The position numbers were made by a program, and so were the translations under genes. Below the pieces are notes generated by a model that was not told where the DNA came from, made no database searches, and was given only the letters and a program-made list of their open reading frames with translations. Below are positions 34,129-43,625 of a stretch of 61,336 bases of DNA, piece after piece (positions within the stretch are counted from its first letter, which is position 1; every line of letters starts with the position of its first letter). Source of the DNA: Lentisphaerae bacterium GWF2_45_14 (GTDB lineage: Bacteria; Verrucomicrobiota; Lentisphaeria; Victivallales; GWF2-45-14); assembly GCA_001804785.1 (NCBI GenBank), contig MHBG01000008.1, positions 1-61,336 of the forward strand, in the 5' to 3' direction.

Positions 34129-35454
34129 ATGAAAAGAAAGTTGTCTCTTAAAGGCGCGACATGCACACTGGGGGTTTTCCTCTTCCTCGGAATTTCCGTC
34201 AGTGCGGCTGAATATGTCCTGGACGTTAAAACAGATAGGCCCGAAGCTCTCTACTCAACAGGCGAAAAAATTAAATTCAAAGTCCTGCTCACCGAAGACG
34301 GTAAGCCTGTTTCCGGGAAGACGGTAAACTATTCCATTGCACGTGACGGTGCGCGTGAGACGACAAGGGGGAAGATTACTTCATCAGAAGAGCCTGCGGT
34401 AATCGAAACGGTCATGGAAAATCCAGGCTTTGCGCTCTTCACCGCGGCATTCAGCGATGAAAACGGCAAGAGGATAACTGGCCTCGCCGGAGCCGGAGCC
34501 GATCCGCTCAAAATCAAACCTGGATTTGAGCTGAAAGATGATTTTGACAAATTCTGGGATGGAAAAAAGGAAGAACTCAATAAGCTTCCGCTCGAAATAA
34601 AAATGGATCCGGTAGCTGTCCCTCCCTCCTTGAAAGGCAAAGTCGAATGCTTCGATATAAAAGTGAACTGTGTCGGCGGGAAACCCGTTTCTGGATATTT
34701 CGCGAGGCCGGTCAACGCGGCAAAGCAGTCTCTTCCCGCGATTGTAACTTACCACGGAGCGGGTGTCCGCAGTGCTGGCAAGGACGGTATATGCAACTCG
34801 GCCGCAAGAGGGATGTTGGCACTTGATATTAATGCCCACGGCATAGACAACGGAAAACCGCAGGAATATTACAAAAATCTTAATGGCACTTCCTTAAAAC
34901 ACTACTCGCATTTTGACTCTGGCGACCGTGAAAAATGCTATTTCCTCGGCATGCTCCAGCGTGTTTACAGGTCATTGCAGTTCATCAAGTCACAGCCTGA
35001 GTGGGACGGCAAATACCTTATTGTTCGCGGCGGCAGCCAAGGTGGCGGACAGTCGATTGCCGCAGCCGGCCTTGATCCGCAGGTAACTTTTTGTGCGGCG
35101 TTCGTCCCCGCGCTCTGCGACCATTACGGCTATCTTGCCAAAAGGCCAAACGGCTGGCCTAGATTTATAGAACTCGGAAAGGACGGAAAACCGAAAAAAG
35201 AAGACGTCGTAAACACTTCGAAATATTTTGACGGGGTAAATTTTGCGTCGAGAATAAAAGCGGAGGTAGTATTCACTGTCGGCTTCATAGATACGACATG
35301 CTGCCCCTCTTCCGTATATGCGGCTTATAACAGCGTTCCCGGGAAAAAGCAGATTATCAACAACCCTCTGAGCGGGCATGGCAGTCCACCGGAGACAACG
35401 AAGAAAGTCTCCCAGATAATAGATGAATATATTAAGACCTGCGGTAAAAAATAA
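34129..35454 (+). CDS. Secreted acetyl xylan esterase-like (AXE1/cephalosporin-C deacetylase family) protein
   Basis: 441 aa with a signal peptide (residues about 1-26, ending SVSAA). Residues 27-125 form an extra beta-sandwich-like region (VLDVKTDRPEALYSTGEKIK, PGFALFTAAFSDENGKRITG). Residues about 130-440 match the AXE1 alpha/beta-hydrolase family: IVTYHGAGVR, nucleophile in RGGSQGGG, acid in VGFIDTTCCPSS and histidine in SGHGSPPE. Members deacetylate xylan or acetylated sugars. AAGGAG precedes the ATG. Together with the SGNH and sialate esterases it suggests use of O-acetylated polysaccharides. Confidence 0.87.
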   Translation: MKRKLSLKGATCTLGVFLFLGISVSAAEYVLDVKTDRPEALYSTGEKIKFKVLLTEDGKPVSGKTVNYSIARDGARETTRGKITSSEEPAVIETVMENPGFALFTAAFSDENGKRITGLAGAGADPLKIKPGFELKDDFDKFWDGKKEELNKLPLEIKMDPVAVPPSLKGKVECFDIKVNCVGGKPVSGYFARPVNAAKQSLPAIVTYHGAGVRSAGKDGICNSAARGMLALDINAHGIDNGKPQEYYKNLNGTSLKHYSHFDSGDREKCYFLGMLQRVYRSLQFIKSQPEWDGKYLIVRGGSQGGGQSIAAAGLDPQVTFCAAFVPALCDHYGYLAKRPNGWPRFIELGKDGKPKKEDVVNTSKYFDGVNFASRIKAEVVFTVGFIDTTCCPSSVYAAYNSVPGKKQIINNPLSGHGSPPETTKKVSQIIDEYIKTCGKK

Positions 35455-35467
35455 TCCGCACCCAGTA

Positions 35468-35516
35468 AGGCCTTTTCTGGCCTGACCAGTCCCTGAGGCT
35501 GAAGCTGCGGCTTCAG
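35468..35516 (+). terminator. Two hairpins after the esterase gene
   Basis: AGGCC (35468-35472) / GGCCT (35479-35483) with a TTTTCT loop, and CTGAAGC (35499-35505) / GCTTCAG (35510-35516) with a TGCG loop. Neither is followed by a T-run. They may terminate transcription weakly before the glycosyltransferase cluster. Confidence 0.4.
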
Positions 35517-35583
35517 GGATTGAATATATGATATTTTGCGGTAGATTAGAGCCTTACTTTTTAAATTTTTCAGGAAAATCGAA

Positions 35584-36426
35584 ATGGCTTTTAGTATTGA
35601 AAAAATAAGCTCTCTCGTAAATAACAGGCCGATAGCGTGCCTTTTTCTCATCCTGGCGCTTTCACTTACGTTAAGGGTATCCAGATGCTTTCTTACCGGC
35701 AGAATAGATAAGGACTCCGTGATGTACATAGCGATAGCCAAAGGCATGGCTCATGACGATTTAAAGTACGCTTTCGAGATAAACCCCCGCATCCCCCCTT
35801 TATACATATTCGGGATGAGCGCCGGAGAAAAAATTGGAATAGGCGCCCGTGTCGCCGGCATAATTATTTCGGTCATTGCAGGTTCTCTTCTGCCGCTGGC
35901 TCTTTTCATGGCCGCGCTTAAGATATTCAAAGATTATAAACTGGCGCTCCTGTCGGCGCTGATGGCGACGGTACATCCATTCCTTATAAGGATGAGCGCG
36001 GATATTATGAGAGACAGTCTTTTCATGTCGGCCTTCGCCTTCAGTTTTGCCTTTGCCGTAATCGCGGGAACGGACAAAAGAATACTCTCGTGGTATTGGG
36101 CCTTGTCCGGTTTTTTTGCCGGGCTTGCGGCGATGACCAGGAGCGAAGGAGTGGAAGTTCTTTTTGCAATCATAATTTGGTTCGGAGTCGAGGGATTGCT
36201 CAAAATATCGAAATTCCGTGAGTTCAGAAATATTCTACTTAGGGCGGCAGTTTCGATTTCAATTTTTATCGTGGTTTTTGGAATTACAACCCTGCCTGTA
36301 GAATATGCCTTGCGCGATTCTTCGTCGGAATGGCATGCCATGGACAGACGGGTAGTTGGCTATCTTGAAAACTTTTTCAGAAAGCAAAGGGATGTGCTTG
36401 TCCGAAGCGGAGGAGACCAGGAATGA
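35584..36426 (+). CDS. GT39-like membrane glycosyltransferase, N-terminal half
   Basis: 280 aa with about seven membrane segments (ACLFLILALSLTLRV, VAGIIISVIAGSLLPLALF, WALSGFFAGLAAMTR, AAVSISIFIVVFGITTLP). The first periplasmic loop RIDKDSVMYIAIAKG carries the acidic residues expected of ArnT/PMT-type (GT39) enzymes, which transfer sugars from a polyprenyl phosphate. Family proteins are about twice this length. The frame stops at 36424 and a second membrane protein continues in a different frame with a 4-bp overlap and its own GGAGGAG, so the enzyme is split or frameshifted. Confidence 0.7.
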   Translation: MAFSIEKISSLVNNRPIACLFLILALSLTLRVSRCFLTGRIDKDSVMYIAIAKGMAHDDLKYAFEINPRIPPLYIFGMSAGEKIGIGARVAGIIISVIAGSLLPLALFMAALKIFKDYKLALLSALMATVHPFLIRMSADIMRDSLFMSAFAFSFAFAVIAGTDKRILSWYWALSGFFAGLAAMTRSEGVEVLFAIIIWFGVEGLLKISKFREFRNILLRAAVSISIFIVVFGITTLPVEYALRDSSSEWHAMDRRVVGYLENFFRKQRDVLVRSGGDQE

Positions 36427-37352
36427 CCCCTTTGCTGAACATATATTTGTGGATGAGCTTTTTCGATAAGATTACAGAGGCCATTTTCCCTGTTTTCATG
36501 GTGTTTTTGTGTTTTTCGTATCTGGGCAGGAAAGCATTCAAGGATGCCTCTGCTCTGAGATTCCTGATAATAACCCTCCTTTTCGGATTGGGCTACCGGA
36601 TGCTCGTTTATTTCATAGGAGTACCATTTCCAAAGCGGTATTTTTATCCGCTCGCATGTACAGGCATTATATTGGCGACCCCCGGGTTCATGGTCCTTTC
36701 TAAAATAATTTACGATCGCGTTGTCTTAAGGTTCAAAAATTTTAAGCTCAGCTATAATAATTTTGTCTTTTATTGCATCGTCATAGTCTCGTTGATATGT
36801 GTAGGCAAGGGACTGAACCCTGATTTTGACAAGGCTTGGATAACAGAAATAGCCGATGAGATAAAAAAACGTTGTCCTCCGGGATCAGAACCTGTCCTGA
36901 TAACAAATTCAAATGATCACAGGATAGCCTACTACGCCGGAGCCCTCTATTTTTATTACAGCCTTCCGCCCAATCCAATCCACTATATCAACAAGAACGG
37001 AAAGTTCATAGAATACCACAAAAAGAGTGTTAACGGCGCCATTACCGTCGTGGGAACAGGCAAGATTGCCGGAAACGTTGTAACCGCGGATATGCCGCTG
37101 GGATTCAAGAATTTGGGGTCGAACATTGAAACCCTCGGAGGTGAAAGGGTTTTCTTTATCATGGAGGAGAGCGATAAGGCTTTCAGGAAGCGTTTCGAAA
37201 GGACAAAAAACCCTTTCCCGTTAACGCTTATAAAGGAATACAGGGTCAGAAAAGCTCCAGTTATGTCGCTTTATCAGGGAGCCCCCGTCCCGGAAGATAA
37301 AAAAGAACTCCTTTATAAGAAGATCAAATTCAAAACGCGAATCGATGAATGA
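36423..37352 (+). CDS. GT39-like membrane protein, C-terminal half
   Basis: 309 aa. Four or five membrane segments (LLNIYLWMSFFDKITEAIF, FRFLIITLLFGLGYRMLVYF, ACTGIILATPGFMVLSKII, FVFYCIVIVSLICVGKG) are followed by a soluble C-terminal domain of about 170 residues (PVLITNSNDHRIAYYAGALY, FFIMEESDKAFRKRFE). This matches the C-terminal half of ArnT-like enzymes. GGAGGAG lies 9 nt before the ATG, and the ATGA overlap joins it to the first half. It may be an independent subunit or the second part of an interrupted gene. It overlaps the following glycosyltransferase by 4 bp. Confidence 0.68.
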   Translation: MTPLLNIYLWMSFFDKITEAIFPVFMVFLCFSYLGRKAFKDASALRFLIITLLFGLGYRMLVYFIGVPFPKRYFYPLACTGIILATPGFMVLSKIIYDRVVLRFKNFKLSYNNFVFYCIVIVSLICVGKGLNPDFDKAWITEIADEIKKRCPPGSEPVLITNSNDHRIAYYAGALYFYYSLPPNPIHYINKNGKFIEYHKKSVNGAITVVGTGKIAGNVVTADMPLGFKNLGSNIETLGGERVFFIMEESDKAFRKRFERTKNPFPLTLIKEYRVRKAPVMSLYQGAPVPEDKKELLYKKIKFKTRIDE

Positions 37353-38344
37353 GAGTCCTTTTTCTGATAAAATCCGATTATACCCCCAGCTCAAGGATTA
37401 GGGTTTCGGACATATGTCCGCTTCTCCGCAACTCCGGCATTGACGCTCAGATTGAAATAATACCGTCTGGCACGTGGGCCAGATTAAGGCTCTTTTCTAA
37501 ACTTTCCTCATACGACGCTGTCGTCCTCCAGAAACGTCTTCTTAAGTTTCCTGATTCCCTGGTGCTCAGAAAAACCGCCAAACGTCTCATTTTTGATTTT
37601 GACGATGCGATATATCTGAAAAATGCGTCGCCGTCCTTAAATCTTCCGGATTATCGAAGCTTCACCAGAAGAAGGCTTTTTAATCGAACGGTCAGAAAAT
37701 CTGATATCATCGTTGCCGCAAATAGCATACTTTCCTCAGAGGCGGAAGCGGTCTGCGGCAGAGGCAAAATAAAAATAATCCCGTCAACAATCGATATTTC
37801 TTCAATAATAGCAAAGGACGATTATGCCCTCTCTTCACCGCCGGTCATAGGCTGGACAGGAACAAAATCAACCTTGCGCTATCTTGAATTCATTGCTCCC
37901 GCACTGTGCAAAACCGCGAAAAAGCATGATTTCACACTAAGGGTTGTCGCCGACGAGAAAATTGAAATACCCGGTGTCAGGACTGAATTTCTGAAATGGG
38001 AACTGGATAATCAGTACGATCGAATAAGGAGTTTCGATATAGGAATAATGCCGCTTTCGTCAGACCCATTTTCCGAGGGAAAGGCCGCCTATAAACTCCT
38101 TCAATACATGGCCTGCGCAGTTCCTTCCGTATGCTCACCGGTGGGAATGAATCTTGATGTTGCCGAGGGCGGAAAATGCGCCCTTGCCGCCGCCTCGACG
38201 GATGAATTCTCAGACGCACTCTGTAAACTCTTTGAAGATGATTCCTTACGTGAAAAACTAGGGAAAAATGCAAGGAAGTCGGTCGAGGAAAAATATTCCC
38301 TCGAAACAGCTTCCAGTCTATGGATGGATATTTTAAGATCATAA
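37349..38344 (+). CDS. GT-B fold glycosyltransferase (GT4-like)
   Basis: 331 aa cytoplasmic glycosyltransferase. N-terminal domain: VLFLIKSDYTPSSRIRV, YDAVVLQKRLLKFPDSL, LIFDFDDAIYL. C-terminal nucleotide-sugar-binding domain: VIGWTGTKSTLRYLE, DIGIMPLSSDPFSEGKAAYK (the acidic EX7E-like position is E in SEGKAAYKLLQYMA), followed by SPVGMN. ATGA overlap with the preceding membrane protein makes a three-gene coupled cluster for surface glycan synthesis. Donor and acceptor sugars are unknown. Confidence 0.88.
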   Translation: MRVLFLIKSDYTPSSRIRVSDICPLLRNSGIDAQIEIIPSGTWARLRLFSKLSSYDAVVLQKRLLKFPDSLVLRKTAKRLIFDFDDAIYLKNASPSLNLPDYRSFTRRRLFNRTVRKSDIIVAANSILSSEAEAVCGRGKIKIIPSTIDISSIIAKDDYALSSPPVIGWTGTKSTLRYLEFIAPALCKTAKKHDFTLRVVADEKIEIPGVRTEFLKWELDNQYDRIRSFDIGIMPLSSDPFSEGKAAYKLLQYMACAVPSVCSPVGMNLDVAEGGKCALAAASTDEFSDALCKLFEDDSLREKLGKNARKSVEEKYSLETASSLWMDILRS

Positions 38345-38359
38345 AATAGGGGGTGGACA

Positions 38360-39331
38360 ATGGATGTAGATTATATCGGGCCAATGAAGAGTGCGTACGA
38401 GAGAACAAAGACGATTCTTTTCAGTCCGTTCAGTCTGGGTAGCTACCTGCTTCTAGGATTCTGTGTCTGGCTGGCTTCTCTTTTCGAGGGAGGAAGCTAC
38501 CTGATATTCGTAAATATTATGAATTTTTTCATGACCTTCAGCACGGCTTGCGCTGCTGCTGCGGCCGGGTCAAGTTCCTGCAAACCATCGCTGCCGCTTA
38601 ACGGAGAAAATGCGAGTCCATCGGTTATGTTCATTTTTATAATAATATTTTTATTTGTAGTAATCCTTTCGATTGGACTGAGTTTCGTACTGATGTGGGT
38701 GAAAGCGCGTTTTGAGTTTATATTCCTCTACAATGTATTAAACGGTAAATCTGAAATAGTAAACCCGTGGAAACGCTTTGCGGCACAGGGCAACTCGACC
38801 TTCATCTGGCGATTTGTCGTAAGTCTGCTTGCGGGAGTATCAATGATGATTTTGTTCGCCGTTTCAATGGCATTTTTTCTTCCATGGATATTTGAATGTG
38901 CCGAGACAAAGGCCTTCGCCACACCCGGAATTGCCCCTCTATGCGGAATTATTCTCCTTATCATTTCATTTTTGAGTATCACAATACTGATGGCGCTTTT
39001 GTCTTTTTTCTTCAAGCAGTTTGTGATACCAATAATGTACTACAATAATCTCAAGGTGTGGGAGGCTTTTTGCGGATTTATGAAAATATTCAGGCGTGGC
39101 ATCCTGCATTTTATTGCCTTCGCCGCCATATACGGAATGCTCTTTTTTCTCGTTTCACTTGCGGTAATGGTATTTTCGTATGTCACGTTCAAACTGGGAA
39201 GCATTCTTCTCATGATCCCTTATGTCTGGGCATTGGTACTATTGCCGGTACTTGTTTTTTTCAGGCTTTACGGTGTGGAATTCCTGAACCAGTTCCTTCA
39301 GGAAGAGTCTGGCTCTGAAAACTCTATTTAA
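38360..39331 (+). CDS. Multi-pass membrane protein of unknown function
   Basis: 323 aa with about six hydrophobic segments (SYLLLGFCVWLASLFEG, FIFIIIFLFVVILSIGLSFVL, SLLAGVSMMILFAVSMAFF, LCGIILLIISFLSITILMALL, IAFAAIYGMLFFLVSLAVMVF, IPYVWALVLLPVLVFFRLYG). An N-terminal amphipathic stretch precedes them (YIGPMKSAYERTKTILFSPF). It lacks enzyme motifs. The layout resembles uncharacterised membrane proteins that begin with a similar YERTKxxLF segment in archaea and bacteria. It begins 15 bp after the glycosyltransferase, so it is in the same transcription unit. Confidence 0.75.
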   Translation: MDVDYIGPMKSAYERTKTILFSPFSLGSYLLLGFCVWLASLFEGGSYLIFVNIMNFFMTFSTACAAAAAGSSSCKPSLPLNGENASPSVMFIFIIIFLFVVILSIGLSFVLMWVKARFEFIFLYNVLNGKSEIVNPWKRFAAQGNSTFIWRFVVSLLAGVSMMILFAVSMAFFLPWIFECAETKAFATPGIAPLCGIILLIISFLSITILMALLSFFFKQFVIPIMYYNNLKVWEAFCGFMKIFRRGILHFIAFAAIYGMLFFLVSLAVMVFSYVTFKLGSILLMIPYVWALVLLPVLVFFRLYGVEFLNQFLQEESGSENSI

Positions 39332-39454
39332 TACGGTTCCGTACAATAACTTTTATTTATTCCTGTTGTTTCGGGAACCGCGCCGGAAGACGGGTTGATA
39401 TTTTACCGTATTTGTTTCATGTATCAGCATGTGCTTATTAAAATGGATGACATT

Positions 39455-40120
39455 ATGAAAATAGTGGAACTGTCTTTCCAAGTAGATGCTTCCGACACAA
39501 AATACTCGGGAAGCTCCGGAAGACATGTTTTCAGTTTCAGTAGAAAAGAAGTTCCGCTGAAATCGGAAAATATAAGATATACCGGAATAATATACGATAT
39601 CGCTCTCGATTCGATGGCGGGAACGTATATAGATTTGCCCGGACATATCAGTGAGACTGACGACGGTTTTGATCTTGCGTCTTTTCCGGCCGCAAGGCTC
39701 TACAGGCTTGATGCCCGCGCGATACATCTTGACCGTGTTGAAGGCGGCGTTGGAGCCGGAGAACTCTCGGCCGCATGTAAGACGTCTCTTCCCGGAGCGA
39801 AGGCGCTTGTTATCAACGCATACGGTAAAAATCACATCAAAGAGCATGAGTCCAGAAAAGTTTTCCTCACGAACGATGCCGTAAAATGGGTGATAGACAG
39901 CGGCATAAAACTCCTCGTGTCGGATATTTATGAAAGCCATGCCCTGCATGGTGTTTTCTATGACCTTTTTTCGGCAGGAATAGCGACAGTCTGCAATCCA
40001 GTGAATCTGCACCTTGTCGGCGATTCATGCACGCTTAGCATTTTTACACTGCCGCTCAAAGGGATAACACAGTCACCCTGCCGCGTAATCGCGGAAATAA
40101 ATGAAAGGGGAAATTTATGA
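39455..40120 (+). CDS. Cyclase-family (kynurenine formamidase-like) protein
   Basis: 221 aa from the ATG at 39455 (GGAT upstream); the frame is open to 39395 and other ATGs exist at 39419 and 39443, so the start is uncertain. The cyclase metal-binding region is recognisable as GTYIDLPGHIS (family consensus HxGTHxDxPxH), with the first His replaced by Met-Ala and the second by Tyr. This weakens the prediction of a typical zinc-dependent amide hydrolase. It overlaps the AAC(3)-like gene by 4 bp, suggesting joint action. Activity should be treated as unknown. Confidence 0.65.
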   Translation: MKIVELSFQVDASDTKYSGSSGRHVFSFSRKEVPLKSENIRYTGIIYDIALDSMAGTYIDLPGHISETDDGFDLASFPAARLYRLDARAIHLDRVEGGVGAGELSAACKTSLPGAKALVINAYGKNHIKEHESRKVFLTNDAVKWVIDSGIKLLVSDIYESHALHGVFYDLFSAGIATVCNPVNLHLVGDSCTLSIFTLPLKGITQSPCRVIAEINERGNL

Positions 40121-41565
40121 ATAGAAGTTCAATATCGAAGTGGATAAGAAAACTCGGGTTGAAAAAAGGGGATATCGTTCTGCTTCACAGCTCAATTCAT
40201 GCAGTAGGCCCAGTAGATGGCGGAGCCGATACCGTGGTCGATGCCTTTTTGGATGTTATTGGCGCTGAAGGAACCCTGGTTGTTCCTACGTTCGGCAAGC
40301 TAGGAATAATCACCGAAATCATATCGTCAAGAAAAGGAGCCGTGAAAAGTTGTCATCCGCTGGCCTCGGTCGCCGCAATCGGACGCAAAGCTAAAAAAAT
40401 ATGCGCGGCCCACTGGGAAGCCGCGACTGGTCACGGCGAAGATACTCCCTACGTCAGGATTGCCGAGATGGGTGGCTATATATGCCTTCTTGGCGTTGAT
40501 CAAGATAGAAACACTACGCTCCACAGCATCGAGGAACTTTTGCGTTTGCCATATCTTAAAAAAAGCCGTGAAATCACTTTCGATACGCCCGACGGTCAAA
40601 ACATAAAAAAGTCTTGGGATTTCTTTCCCGGTCCGCACAGAGATTTTATCGGTCTTGACAAAATATTGAGAGAGAGCGGAAAGATGAAGACGGCCTCTAT
40701 CGGAAATGCCGTCATACGTCTGATAAAAAGCAAAGACATGATAGAGACTGTCGTGGAACATGCGAAAAAGCACCCCGATTTTGCCCTCTGCACAAATCCA
40801 AGCTGCCTTGACTGTACCCTTCAGCGGGCCGCAATAACGCGTAACCGGCTCGGAAAGGAATCGTTCAAAACAGCAGCTTCGGCCGCACTCGCAGGGAAAT
40901 ACGTTCCTGAAATGATTGAGAATCTTCATCGTTGCGGAATAGATAATGTCGAGCTCGATTATATCAATGGACGCCCCATCCAGATGCTTCCTTCCGAAAA
41001 AATAAAACAGACCGTTAGCGAATTTTCCTCTGAAAACATAAAGACAATCTCGATGCGGCTCAGTGCCTTTCCCGACGATTTATCGGAAATCCTTAAAACT
41101 GCCTCGGATGCCGGAATCCCTGAATTTGTTCTTCCGTTTCCTCTTCGCGGAGATATTTCACGATTTCTGAAAGATGCCGGAGTTATGAAAATCAGGTTGT
41201 CATTCTTCAATAATGAAAATATCAGTTCGGGAATGATTGAAAAAACATTTAAGGATATAAACAATCCTGATACTTCACTTTCCTTCAGTCCGGCAGGCTT
41301 TACCCGTGCGGGAGAAACACCATTTCTTGCGAGTTTTTCGAAGACCCGGCTCAGGAAATTAATGTCCCGTATTTATGTCGAAGATTGTCTTTTTGATGGA
41401 ACGCCGACGAAGCTTGCCAACGGCAATTCAGAGATAAAGGAGCTTATTTCTATATTGAGATGCTCTTCCTTTTCGGGCATTGTGGTGCTGGGTCCTTTAA
41501 ATCGCTGTACTGCAACGCTAGAAGAATGCACGTCAGATTTCGTTTCGCTTCTCGATTCGATGTAG
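40117..41565 (+). CDS. AAC(3)-like acetyltransferase fused to a TIM-barrel-like half
   Basis: 482 aa. Residues 1-225 match the aminoglycoside 3-N-acetyltransferase family (GDIVLLHSSIHAVGPVDGG, EGTLVVPTFG, ATGHGEDTPYVRIAEMG, ICLLGVDQDRNTTLHSIEE). These proteins acetylate amino groups using acetyl-CoA; many relatives modify sugars rather than drugs. A Cys-rich link (CTNPSCLDC) leads to about 240 residues resembling a sugar-isomerase/AP-endonuclease-2 TIM barrel (MIENLHRCGIDNVELDY, KIKQTVSEFSSENIKTISMR), which seems incomplete as a full barrel. The fusion partner is the unusual part. It is coupled to the cyclase-like gene by ATGA and converges with the antiporter gene 5 bp away. Confidence 0.75.
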   Translation: MNRSSISKWIRKLGLKKGDIVLLHSSIHAVGPVDGGADTVVDAFLDVIGAEGTLVVPTFGKLGIITEIISSRKGAVKSCHPLASVAAIGRKAKKICAAHWEAATGHGEDTPYVRIAEMGGYICLLGVDQDRNTTLHSIEELLRLPYLKKSREITFDTPDGQNIKKSWDFFPGPHRDFIGLDKILRESGKMKTASIGNAVIRLIKSKDMIETVVEHAKKHPDFALCTNPSCLDCTLQRAAITRNRLGKESFKTAASAALAGKYVPEMIENLHRCGIDNVELDYINGRPIQMLPSEKIKQTVSEFSSENIKTISMRLSAFPDDLSEILKTASDAGIPEFVLPFPLRGDISRFLKDAGVMKIRLSFFNNENISSGMIEKTFKDINNPDTSLSFSPAGFTRAGETPFLASFSKTRLRKLMSRIYVEDCLFDGTPTKLANGNSEIKELISILRCSSFSGIVVLGPLNRCTATLEECTSDFVSLLDSM

Positions 41566-41570
41566 GATTT

Positions 41571-43625
41571 TCAGTACTGTGCTTTTTTTATTTCGTCTTC
41601 GAGGATTCTTTCCATATTTTCGGGAAGCTGCCCCTTTGCCACGATATCACGAAGTCTATTCACTCCGGCGTCGGAAGCAATCCTTTCAAGAAGATTATGC
41701 TTTAATTCATCAATTCTATTGCCGGTGACTTTATCCATTTCTTCAATATGCTCTTCGGTTATTTTCTTGATTTCATGGTAATAGTTTTCGCATTCGGATA
41801 TGAAATTCAGGCACTCGGGATAGACGCTCCGAAGATGATTGAGATATTTTTCCGCCTGCATGGACGACTCAAAAAGGAATGCATAAAGTTCGTATCTGAT
41901 AAAAAATATTTTTTTTCGGCAGAATTTTGAGAACTTGGAATCCGGAGTTATTTTTTCTACATATTTGAAGACGGTCTGCTTGAGCTTCATATCCCAAGGC
42001 AAAATATCTATCAAGTGCGGGGGCGGAATGATATTTTTTCTTATTCTTTCCTGCTGAAAAGAAACTATTTCATTGATTTCCTTCATGACGGGTACCGATA
42101 TTATGCCTCTGTCAAAATAATTTCTTACTGTCTCCAAGACGACCCCGAATGACTGTGTCCATATCAGGGCTCTGAGCTCCTGCCTGTTCCCCTGATCGGA
42201 ACTCAATTTTTCGAGTTCCGAAGAGACATTTTTCGCCGCGTCTGAATATTCTTTTTTCACCTCGGCAATCATTTTCGGCGGAAAGAATCTTCTTTTCTCG
42301 AAAAGTTCCATTTCCCTGGCGCCCTGTGAGTTGGAGTCGAGTTTAGCTTGGAGCATGAGCATTTTTTCGAATACAGGCAGCTTGTCAAGCCCGAGGAGAT
42401 GTATCAGTTTTCGTATGGACATTCCCTGCACCAATACCGTGAAGAAGACCACGCCGAGTGTTAGTTGTATTATGAGGTCTCTGTGCGGGAAATCACTCTT
42501 TATGCTTATCGCAAGAGCAATTGGAAGTGCGCCGCGAAGTCCGCCCCAGAGCATAACCGCCTTGTAGCTCATGGATATCTTTTCCTGTCCCTTAAGTCGT
42601 GCAACAAGAGGAAGTATTCCATAGACAATTATTATGCGCCCTAGGGTGCACGCGACAAGGGCGAACACTATGTATATCAGGAGTTTTCCGGACGAGAATA
42701 TCCCGAATATGAGATCCTTTCCTGTAAGCCCCAGAAGTAGAAAGATAAAGCTGTTTGCCGCAAACGACGCGAATTCCCAGAAGTCCTTCTGATACTGTTT
42801 CATTTCGGGAGAAAATCTCGTATGCCCGTAATGACTCACGACCATTCCGGCGCCCATCGCGGACATCACTCCGGAGAGTCCGAAGCATCTGTCCGCCACA
42901 ATGAACGACGTGTATGCGGCAATGACCGACATCGCTATCTCAATCATCGGATCGTTCCCGGCAAGTGAAACAAATCTCATCATGATATAACCAATAACCG
43001 CACCCATTAGAACCCCCCCGAAAAATATGGTCATGAAATCCATAGTTCCTTGGAAGAGTGTGGCAAGTCCGAAGACAGCCCCCGCGGTTATCATTTTCGT
43101 TACGATGTTGAACATCACTATCGCGGTACCATCGTTGAAGAGACTTTCGCCGTCAACGAGTATCGAAAGACGCTTGGGCGCGCCCAGCTCCTTGAAAAGG
43201 CCGATTACCGCCACCGGGTCGGTCGCGGAAATAAGCGCTCCGAAAAGCATCGCCGGACCGAGCGTGAGCGGAGTAAAGATTTTTATGATTATGCCAACGA
43301 CAAAAGTCGAGATAACAAGGCCTGGCGCGGCTAACGCCAGCACGGGAACGACATTTTTGAAGAGAAGCCTGGTGTTCATGTTTACCGACGCTTCGAATAT
43401 CAGCACCGGCAGGAGGATATATAATATAACATGCGGCGAAAGCTTGAAGTTATCCGTTATCGTAGAGCCGAACTCGTGTCCGAAAAGCGAAATGAGTAAT
43501 CCTACCAGAACAAGACCTATCGTATAGGGGAAATTGATTTTTTTCAATAGTATCGACGATAGCGACGCTATGAATAGCAGTAAAATTGTAAGAGATAAAT
43601 TTACGATGAGACTATCAGCTTCCAT
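41571..43625 (-). CDS. CPA1-family Na+/H+ antiporter
   Basis: 684 aa. About twelve membrane segments in the first 420 residues with the CPA1 ion-binding motifs FGALISATDPVAVIGLF and VDGESLFNDGTAIVMF. A cytoplasmic helical region of about 260 residues follows (FEKRRFFPPKMIAEVKKEY, EYYHEIKKITEEHIEEMD), a length typical of NhaP/NHE-type proteins with a regulatory tail. It exports Na+ or K+ for H+. Its ATG lies 11 bp inside the znuB-like gene, so it is the last gene of the metal-transport operon, which is unusual. Confidence 0.9.
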   Translation of the reverse strand: MEADSLIVNLSLTILLLFIASLSSILLKKINFPYTIGLVLVGLLISLFGHEFGSTITDNFKLSPHVILYILLPVLIFEASVNMNTRLLFKNVVPVLALAAPGLVISTFVVGIIIKIFTPLTLGPAMLFGALISATDPVAVIGLFKELGAPKRLSILVDGESLFNDGTAIVMFNIVTKMITAGAVFGLATLFQGTMDFMTIFFGGVLMGAVIGYIMMRFVSLAGNDPMIEIAMSVIAAYTSFIVADRCFGLSGVMSAMGAGMVVSHYGHTRFSPEMKQYQKDFWEFASFAANSFIFLLLGLTGKDLIFGIFSSGKLLIYIVFALVACTLGRIIIVYGILPLVARLKGQEKISMSYKAVMLWGGLRGALPIALAISIKSDFPHRDLIIQLTLGVVFFTVLVQGMSIRKLIHLLGLDKLPVFEKMLMLQAKLDSNSQGAREMELFEKRRFFPPKMIAEVKKEYSDAAKNVSSELEKLSSDQGNRQELRALIWTQSFGVVLETVRNYFDRGIISVPVMKEINEIVSFQQERIRKNIIPPPHLIDILPWDMKLKQTVFKYVEKITPDSKFSKFCRKKIFFIRYELYAFLFESSMQAEKYLNHLRSVYPECLNFISECENYYHEIKKITEEHIEEMDKVTGNRIDELKHNLLERIASDAGVNRLRDIVAKGQLPENMERILEDEIKKAQY

